In this document: positions 1 to 4,323 of the stretch, piece by piece
Layout of the letters: each line of letters opens with the position of its first letter
Position numbering within the stretch: position 1 is the stretch's first letter
NCBI GenBank assembly: GCA_019247395.1
Contig: JAFAOZ010000191.1
Span: forward strand, 1-9,823
Source: Vulcanimicrobiota bacterium
GTDB taxonomy: Bacteria > Vulcanimicrobiota > Vulcanimicrobiia > Vulcanimicrobiales > Vulcanimicrobiaceae
Length of the DNA stretch: 9,823 nt
Direction: 5' to 3'
Translations under genes and position numbers: made by a program
Notes under the pieces: generated by a model
Databases searched by the model: none
Told to the model about the DNA's origin: nothing
Seen by the model: the letters and a program-made list of their open reading frames with translations, nothing else

Positions 1-18
1 GTGAGCGGTTAGCCGCGC

Positions 19-44
19 GGCTGGAGCGCCCGGGGACTCGAGCC
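19..44 (-). repeat. tRNA-3'-end-like repeat, copy 1
   Basis: Read on the minus strand this is a T-loop-like CTCGAGTC followed by CCCGGGCGCTCCAGCC, much like the end of a tRNA gene. Sixteen bases (19-34) are identical to 1148-1163, and the 13-mer GGGCGCTCCAGCC recurs on the plus strand at 1845-1857. The T-stem pairs only in part and no matching 5' acceptor strand lies at tRNA distance, so it is not an intact tRNA. A perfect 12-bp palindrome, AGCCGCGCGGCT, lies at 11-22 on its edge. The repeat itself is directly visible; its origin from a tRNA is inference. Confidence 0.55.
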
Positions 45-97
45 CTCTTTAAACGAAGACTCGATACGTTCGGCACGTCCGCACGGAGAGTCTGACA

Positions 98-1006
98 ATG
101 AATAGTGTTATATCGAGACTAATGCGCACAGCCGGCCTTGGTGCAGCGGTCGGCCTTCTCGCGGGGTGCGGCGCTTTACAACAAACGGTCGCAGCGCCCC
201 CTCAAATACCTGCGCAGGTAACTTCCTCGGCAGAGAGTGCCTTACTGTACGTTTCAGATCAATATAGCGCGAAGGTCTATGTTTATTCATATCCAGCGGA
301 TCGGCTCATCGCAACCTTGAGTGTGTCCTCCGGTGAGCCCGAAGGCCTTTGTGCCGACCATTCGGGACACGTCTACGTTACCGTACAGAGCGGCAGCATC
401 GTGGAGTATGCCCACGGCGGGACGACACCGATCAAGACGCTGCTTGACAAATATTACCCTTTGGCATGTTCCGTCGATCCCACTACCGGTAATCTGGCCG
501 TTGCGAACGAAAGCGGAAACGTCAGCATCTTTCCAGATGCGACGGGAGAAGCGACAGTCTATGAGACGGCGCTTGTTCCAGAGTTTTCCGTCTACGATCG
601 CGCGGGAAATCTTTTCGTCGATAGCTCCGGCGCACCGGGAATCAGGATCGAGGAACTTCCCAAAGGCGGCGGTTCATTTCAAGATTTCACCTACCACGGA
701 CGTAACAACGGTTCGCCGGCCGGCCTCCAGTGGGTCGCGCACCGTCTCGCCGTCGGAAGCGCCAGCCCGTATCAAGGACAATGCTGCGGCCGAATCTTTC
801 GCTTCGCGGTGGCCGGTGAGCAGGGCAAAAAGGTTGCGACGACCCACATCCCCGGTGAACTCGCCAACTTCTTTGTCGACCGTTCGGTCGCCATTGTCAC
901 GACCTATACCGACTCAGTCGTAATCTACGACTATCCGAGCGGCCGTCGTGTAAGGACCATCAAAGAGCCCGGCGAGAGTTCTTTCGGCGTGTTAGTAAGC
1001 CGCTAG
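98..1006 (+). CDS. Predicted lipoprotein with NHL/YVTN-like beta-propeller
   Basis: A 302-residue protein predicted to be exported and lipid-anchored. The N-terminus has basic residues R7 and R10, a hydrophobic stretch (about 12-22) and a lipobox LAGC with Cys24 as the modified residue. After a linker (25-46) come repeated beta-strand units typical of propellers: LLYVSD near 49-54, VYVYSYP near 60-66, HVYVTV near 91-96, NLAVAN near 132-137, NLFVDS near 171-176 and VVIYDYP near 274-280. Many carry the small, Gly/Asp-rich turns seen in NHL or YVTN repeats. No enzyme active-site motif is evident, and C229-C230 is an unusual adjacent pair. The start is set by GGAGAG at 85-90, seven bases before the ATG. 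The gene stands alone, and its base use looks more A/T-rich by eye than the genes after 2540. It may bind a ligand or partner at the cell surface; its true function is unknown. Confidence 0.85.
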   Translation: MNSVISRLMRTAGLGAAVGLLAGCGALQQTVAAPPQIPAQVTSSAESALLYVSDQYSAKVYVYSYPADRLIATLSVSSGEPEGLCADHSGHVYVTVQSGSIVEYAHGGTTPIKTLLDKYYPLACSVDPTTGNLAVANESGNVSIFPDATGEATVYETALVPEFSVYDRAGNLFVDSSGAPGIRIEELPKGGGSFQDFTYHGRNNGSPAGLQWVAHRLAVGSASPYQGQCCGRIFRFAVAGEQGKKVATTHIPGELANFFVDRSVAIVTTYTDSVVIYDYPSGRRVRTIKEPGESSFGVLVSR

Positions 1007-1041
1007 GCGCGCCAGGCGCATTGGGAGACGCAGTGAACGAA

Positions 1042-1061
1042 GCGCCGCATTGCTGCGGCGC
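1042..1061. terminator. GC-rich stem-loop after the lipoprotein gene
   Basis: GCGCCGCA (1042-1049) and TGCGGCGC (1054-1061) form a perfect 8-bp stem with a four-base loop, 36 bases after the stop of the lipoprotein gene and between two convergent genes. This is a good place for a terminator. Neither side has a run of T, so it would be a non-canonical terminator or an mRNA 3'-end stabiliser. Confidence 0.4.
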
Positions 1062-1127
1062 CTCTCGCGCTTCGATATGGATCGGCGGCCTGATACGTAA
1101 GCGACACTACCATATCGGTCGCGGCTT

Positions 1128-1171
1128 CGCAACGGTTCGCCCGTCGTGGCTGGAGCGCCCGGGAATCGAAC
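1128..1171 (-). repeat. tRNA-3'-end-like repeat, copy 2
   Basis: On the minus strand this reads GTTCGATTCCCGGGCGCTCCAGCC followed by about 20 bases ending CGTTGCG. The first part matches the T-loop and 3' acceptor strand of a tRNA. The T-stem is only about 3 of 5 paired, and GCC stands where CCA would be, so it is a remnant or mimic. The match to copy 3 (1835-1880) extends past the core on both sides: CGTTGCG appears at the same distance downstream, and CGTGTTCGAT here corresponds to CGTTGTCGAT there. It lies just after the stop codon of the DUF4760-like gene. Confidence 0.6.
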
Positions 1172-1177
1172 ACGCGG

Positions 1178-1756
1178 TTACTCCAGCGGCCATACGTTCT
1201 GCAGCGGAAAACGCCTCACTCCTTTGGGATACGAGGTCGGATGCGCTTTCAGCCAGTCTTCGGAGAGCACGGCAAGATACTCAAAATACTCCCACCCGTT
1301 CGGGTCGCCGGCCGCTCTTCCGAACGCGACGAACTCGCGAAGCCGTTTCCAAGCGCCAAGCACGAGCCCGCAATATTGATCGACGAGCATCGTTTTATCG
1401 ACGATTCCGTTCTTTGCCAGCAAACCTAAGAGCTCGAAGGTGTTTCCCACCAACACAACGGCGTGATGCATCTCGATGAACCGCTTGTCGACCGCCGGCG
1501 TCGGCAGTCTCCGGCGAATCGCGATTTCGTAGGCGCGAAACTCCGGGTCTGCCAGCGCGGCCTCCAGCCCGCTGTTCATCGTCACCACCGCGTCAGTGAA
1601 ATCGCGGCTGTCAAGCTTCTCGCCGACGCTGAGCAGCGCGGCAATTTGATTTCCGGCGCGGAGGTGTCGCATCTGAACGAGCGCAGCGACCGCGGCGACC
1701 GCCACGATTGTGACGGTGATCAGACCAGCCACGGTATTGATCAGCTCAAGCGTCAT
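1178..1756 (-). CDS. Membrane-anchored DUF4760-like protein
   Basis: A 192-residue protein with one N-terminal membrane segment (residues about 5-27, very rich in V, A, I and T) and a soluble part that should be largely alpha-helical. The soluble part opens with QMRHLRAGNQ and carries aromatic and acidic helices toward the C-terminus (DQYCGLVLGAWKRL, about 129-142; YFEYLAVLSEDWL, about 160-172). This layout is familiar from DUF4760-type proteins, whose role is unknown; I assign the family from overall pattern only. The ATG at 1756 places the membrane segment at the very N-terminus, which supports it, but there is no strong Shine-Dalgarno sequence before it and no convincing promoter. The C-terminus ends six bases before repeat copy 2, and repeat copy 3 lies about 90 bases upstream, so the gene is bracketed by inverted copies. 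It converges on the lipoprotein gene. Confidence 0.72.
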   Translation of the reverse strand: MTLELINTVAGLITVTIVAVAAVAALVQMRHLRAGNQIAALLSVGEKLDSRDFTDAVVTMNSGLEAALADPEFRAYEIAIRRRLPTPAVDKRFIEMHHAVVLVGNTFELLGLLAKNGIVDKTMLVDQYCGLVLGAWKRLREFVAFGRAAGDPNGWEYFEYLAVLSEDWLKAHPTSYPKGVRRFPLQNVWPLE

Positions 1757-1834
1757 TTACACAAAAATGCTTTCGGATTACTTGAGCTAGGGCCTTGTCA
1801 CAAAGCCGAAGCGCGGGATGGGTAAGGGTTGGGG

Positions 1835-1880
1835 CGTTGTCGATGGGCGCTCCAGCCGCAACTGGCGCACAGCCGTTGCG
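1835..1880 (+). repeat. tRNA-3'-end-like repeat, copy 3, with hairpin
   Basis: CGTTGTCGAT (1835-1844) is followed directly by GGGCGCTCCAGCC (1845-1857), the same core as copies 1 and 2 but in the opposite orientation. The three bases between T-loop and core in copy 2 are missing. The right end folds: CGCAAC (1857-1862) pairs with GTTGCG (1875-1880), and GGC (1864-1866) with GCC (1872-1874), with one bulged T and loop GCACA. Copies 2 and 3 thus form an inverted pair around the DUF4760-like gene. Confidence 0.55.
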
Positions 1881-1897
1881 TAGTCGTATTTTTGGCG

Positions 1898-1966
1898 TCC
1901 TTCGACTTCGGCGCTACGCGCCTTCGCTCAGGATGACTCGGACTCCGCAGGATGACACGGACTCCG
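1898..1966. repeat. Intergenic hairpin plus tandem 19-mers
   Basis: A short hairpin (GGCGC 1910-1914, GCGCC 1918-1922, loop TAC) is followed by two abutting 19-base units, 1929-1947 and 1948-1966, that differ at one base (CAGGATGAC T/A CGGACTCCG). The stretch TCCTTCGACTTCGG...GCTCAGGATGAC resembles a dispersed intergenic repeat I recall from several uncultured and soil bacterial phyla. That resemblance is from memory; the tandem units themselves are directly seen. Confidence 0.6.
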
Positions 1967-1986
1967 CCTAAGAATGAACCCGAGGT

Positions 1987-2463
1987 TTAGGCCGTGATGC
2001 GCCGCGCTGTGAGCGAGTAGGGTTCGCTCGACGTCTTTTTTGAACTCGCATCGTACTGCGTGAAGGTACCGGGAGATGTGAACGTATTTCCGTCGGCACT
2101 CAACCGAAACGTTCCCGTGCTGCTGAAGCTGCCGACGCCGCGGCCTTTCAGGTCGAACACGTAACCGCGTTCGCGGTAGCGATAAGAGCCATTGCCGGCG
2201 CGGGTGTAGGTACCCATGGTGGGGCCGTATTTAAAGCCCATAAAGTTTTCGTCAACGCTGCCGGTCGCGACGTACGCGCCGCGCCCGATCGAATAGATGT
2301 ATTTATAGCTCGTTCCGCCGGCGCGAACGTCGGCTTCCCATAAACCCACGAGAGCGTCGTCGCTCTGCGTCGATGCCCCGGCTTTTGCCGGGCTTTGAAG
2401 TGCCGCCAGTGGCGCTGTCAAAGCCAGGAAGCCGAGTCTCTTCAGAAAGTCCAGCTTTAACAC
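1987..2463 (-). CDS. Small secreted protein, probable beta-barrel, unknown function
   Basis: A 158-residue protein starting at GTG 2463. This start is chosen because AAGGAG lies nine bases upstream and the next residues form a clean signal peptide: KLDFLKR, a hydrophobic stretch (about 9-20), then an AKAGA cleavage region near residue 25-29. The reading frame stays open back to 2577, but that extension puts 38 unlikely residues before the signal peptide. The mature part opens with LVGLWEADV and continues as alternating short strands rich in G, Y, S and T (for example YKYIYSIGRGAYVATGS, then TYTRAGNGSYRYRERGYVFDL, then GTFRLSADGNTFTSPGTF). This recalls small lipocalin- or calycin-like barrels that open with G-x-W, but no family is certain and there are no cysteines in the mature protein. 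It is divergent from the YjbR-like gene. Function unknown; it may bind a small hydrophobic ligand. Confidence 0.72.
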   Translation of the reverse strand: MLKLDFLKRLGFLALTAPLAALQSPAKAGASTQSDDALVGLWEADVRAGGTSYKYIYSIGRGAYVATGSVDENFMGFKYGPTMGTYTRAGNGSYRYRERGYVFDLKGRGVGSFSSTGTFRLSADGNTFTSPGTFTQYDASSKKTSSEPYSLTARRITA

Positions 2464-2472
2464 GGTAGTCAA

Positions 2473-2478
2473 CTCCTT
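2473..2478 (-). promoter_or_regulatory. Ribosome binding site that fixes the GTG start
   Basis: AAGGAG on the minus strand, nine bases before GTG 2463. It decides in favour of the short, signal-peptide form of the downstream protein rather than the longer open frame from 2577. It sits in the 74-bp divergent gap 2464-2537, where promoters for both flanking genes must lie, though I cannot pick convincing -35/-10 boxes. Confidence 0.7.
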
Positions 2479-2537
2479 GTCGACGCACGTGATTCGAACG
2501 ATGAACGGGCCTCCCCTCGCGCGAAGAAAGAGCGCCG

Positions 2538-2930
2538 ATGGCAGCATGGCGCGACGTTGAAAAGCATGCGATGTCACTCCCCGGTGCGAGCCTCGAAACG
2601 ACGGGGCGTGGATGGCGAGCGTGGATCGTCAATAAGAAGTTCTTCGTCTGGGAACGTCCGCTCCTGAGTTCCGATCTGGCCGCGCTCGGCGACGCGGCTC
2701 CGAAAGGGCCGATCCTCGGCGTACGCACCCACGATCTCGAAATGAAAGAAGCACTGCTGCGAAGCAATCCGAAAATTTACTTTACGACGCCGCACTTTGA
2801 CGGGTATCCGGCCGTGCTCGTCAGGCTCGATAAAATTTCCTCGAAAGAGCTCAAGGACGTCATCGAAGAGGCGTGGCTGGCCCGCGCCGGCAAACGCGCG
2901 GTGAGCGATTTTTTGAAGAAGCGCGGCTAA
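2538..2930 (+). CDS. YjbR/MmcQ family protein (CyaY-like fold)
   Basis: A 130-residue cytoplasmic protein of the YjbR/MmcQ family. Family signs, in order: an N-terminal helix ending in the SLPGASLET turn (about 13-21), a strand pair WRAWIVNKKFFVWERP (about 26-41), a central KEALLRSNPKIYFTTPHFDGYPAVLVRLD stretch (about 70-98) with the usual aromatic-rich 'phe-x-thr-pro-his-phe' strand, and a C-terminal helix SSKELKDVIEEAWLARA (about 101-117) ending in FLKK. Length matches the family (about 115-130). The family has a CyaY-like fold and has been proposed to bind DNA, but the biochemical role is not settled. A weak GAAAG-type binding site precedes the ATG. It runs in the same direction as the synthetase gene, 46 bases upstream of it, so the two may share a transcript. 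Confidence 0.85.
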   Translation: MAAWRDVEKHAMSLPGASLETTGRGWRAWIVNKKFFVWERPLLSSDLAALGDAAPKGPILGVRTHDLEMKEALLRSNPKIYFTTPHFDGYPAVLVRLDKISSKELKDVIEEAWLARAGKRAVSDFLKKRG

Positions 2931-2976
2931 CGCGGCTCGGCGGGGGTTTTCGAGCACCCGCCATAAACTAGGCTCG

Positions 2977-4323
2977 ATGGAAGCGGCAACCTCGGCGCAG
3001 CGCGTCACCATGGAGGAGATAACCGCACTGGCAAAGCGCCGCGGCTTTATCTTCCAATCCAGCGAGATTTACGGCGGCATCAACGGATTCTGGGATTACG
3101 GCCCGCTGGGCGCGGTGCTAAAGCGTAACGTCAAGGATGCGTGGTGGCGCGATACGGTCGAGCTTCGCGACGACGTCGTCGCCTTCGACTCGTCCATCGT
3201 GATGCATCCACTCGTCTGGAAAGCCTCCGGCCACGTCGACGCATTCCACGACGTCATGATCGATTGCAAAGTCTGCAAGCATCGTTTTCGCGCCGACCAT
3301 TTAGCGGACCGATCGCAATGCCCGGATTGCGGTAGTAAAAATTCGTTTACCGAGCCGCGAAACTTCAATTTGATGATGCGCACCTTTGTCGGTCCGATGG
3401 AGGATACGTCGGCGACGGCATATCTGCGGCCGGAAACCGCTCAGGGCATCTTCGTCAATTTCAAGAACATCTATCAGACGGCGCGCAAGCGGCCGCCGTT
3501 CGGCGTCGCTCAAATCGGCAAGTCGTTTCGCAATGAGATCACACCGGGCAACTTCACCTATCGCCTGCGCGAGTTCGAACAAGCCGAACTCGAGTACTTC
3601 GTTCCGGACGACGGTAAAGACATGGACGCATTTCGCGAGTGGGTCGAACGCCGCAAGGCGTGGTACGCGCAATACGGCATCAGCTCGGAGCGATTGCGAT
3701 TCTACGAGCTCACCGAGGCCGAGCGTCCGCACTATGCTCGCGCCGGGATCGACGTCGAATACCTCTTTCCATGGGGCTGGGGAGAACTGGAGTCGATCGC
3801 GCATCGCGGCACGTACGATTTGGACGCGCACGTCAAACTCTCGGGGAAAGACTTGCAGTTCTTCGACGAAGCGGCGAAGTCGCATTACACGCCGCTCTTG
3901 ATCGAAAGTTCGGCCGGCATGGATCGCACTGCCTTAACCTTCCTGATCGATGCGTTCGAACGCGAACGCAGCGTCGATCCGAACGGCAAGGAGACGGAGC
4001 GAAACGTGCTGCGATTTCACCCACTCATCGCGCCGGTTCAGACAGCAATCTTTTCGCTGGCGCGCAACAAGCCGGAACTCGTCGAACGGGCCCGCGCGAT
4101 CGAGGCGGGACTGCGCCCGTCGTTTCGCACCCAGTACGACGAAGGGAATATTGGGCAGCTCTACCGCCGGCAGGACGAAATCGGAACGCCGTTTTGCATC
4201 ACCGTCGATTACGAGACGCTCGACGATGGCAGCGTGACGGTGCGCGACCGCGACACGATGCGGCAGGAACGTACTGCCGCCGACACCCTCGGCACGTATC
4301 TCCGAGAGAGGTTGCAGCGATGA
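2977..4323 (+). CDS. glyS: Glycyl-tRNA synthetase, single-chain class II (homodimer type)
   Basis: Charges tRNA-Gly with glycine using ATP, in the cytoplasm. This is the single-chain, alpha2-type enzyme (448 residues, usual length about 440-500), not the two-subunit GlyQ/GlyS form. Visible marks: the N-terminal catalytic start RRGFIFQSSEIYGGINGFWDYGPLG (21-45); a zinc-binding insert with C97, C100, C115 and C118; RPETAQGIFVNFKN (151-164); motif 2 with FRNE (184-187); motif 3 near 310-320 ending in GMDRTAL (R317); and the anticodon-binding domain from about 345 to the end. In motif 3 the usual E-P-S is E-S-S here, a small departure. ATG 2977 has only a weak ribosome site (CTAGG); a second ATG at 3010 (residue 12) is possible but has none. 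A weak 6-bp inverted repeat, 2939-2944 with 2957-2962, lies just upstream. The stop overlaps the start of the dikinase gene. Confidence 0.96.
   Translation: MEAATSAQRVTMEEITALAKRRGFIFQSSEIYGGINGFWDYGPLGAVLKRNVKDAWWRDTVELRDDVVAFDSSIVMHPLVWKASGHVDAFHDVMIDCKVCKHRFRADHLADRSQCPDCGSKNSFTEPRNFNLMMRTFVGPMEDTSATAYLRPETAQGIFVNFKNIYQTARKRPPFGVAQIGKSFRNEITPGNFTYRLREFEQAELEYFVPDDGKDMDAFREWVERRKAWYAQYGISSERLRFYELTEAERPHYARAGIDVEYLFPWGWGELESIAHRGTYDLDAHVKLSGKDLQFFDEAAKSHYTPLLIESSAGMDRTALTFLIDAFERERSVDPNGKETERNVLRFHPLIAPVQTAIFSLARNKPELVERARAIEAGLRPSFRTQYDEGNIGQLYRRQDEIGTPFCITVDYETLDDGSVTVRDRDTMRQERTAADTLGTYLRERLQR
4305..4311 (+). promoter_or_regulatory. Ribosome binding site for the dikinase inside glyS
   Basis: AGAGAGG ends eight bases before ATG 4320 and lies within the last codons of the synthetase gene. 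It selects ATG 4320 over the in-frame ATG at 4344 (residue 9), and with the ATGA overlap it points to translational coupling. Confidence 0.7.

Larger units (their letters stand above)
1757..1986. other. 230-bp gap with repeats, no gene
   Basis: This gap lies between two minus-strand genes. I see no coding sequence with a credible start and protein pattern. It holds repeat copy 3, an imperfect hairpin overlapping its end (1857-1880), and a hairpin-plus-tandem repeat element (about 1898-1966). A run of five T occurs at 1889-1893, nine bases beyond the first hairpin on the plus strand. Because no plus-strand gene ends there, I do not call a terminator. Confidence 0.6.

Noticed and set aside
1151..1222. 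A possible complete tRNA on the minus strand (GGAGTGA against GCGCTCC, plus CGTT/AACG D-stem)
   Set aside because: Acceptor pairing is 6 of 7 and a D-stem is possible, but the anticodon stem and T-stem do not pair properly, and the 5' half is the coding end of the DUF4760-like gene.
1463..1825. Plus-strand frame across the DUF4760-like gene
   Set aside because: It is antisense to a better supported gene with a membrane segment, and its translation shows no family pattern.
2464..2577. Extended N-terminus of the small secreted protein from ATG 2577
   Set aside because: The GTG at 2463 has AAGGAG at ideal spacing and begins directly with a signal peptide; the extension also overlaps the start of the YjbR-like gene.
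2939..2962. Inverted repeat GGCGGG/CCCGCC before glyS as a terminator
   Set aside because: The loop is 12 bases and no T run follows; too weak to call.
3639..4319. Open plus-strand frame upstream of and in frame with ppdK
   Set aside because: It overlaps glyS in another frame and reads as an arginine-rich shadow; ATG 4320 has the ribosome site.
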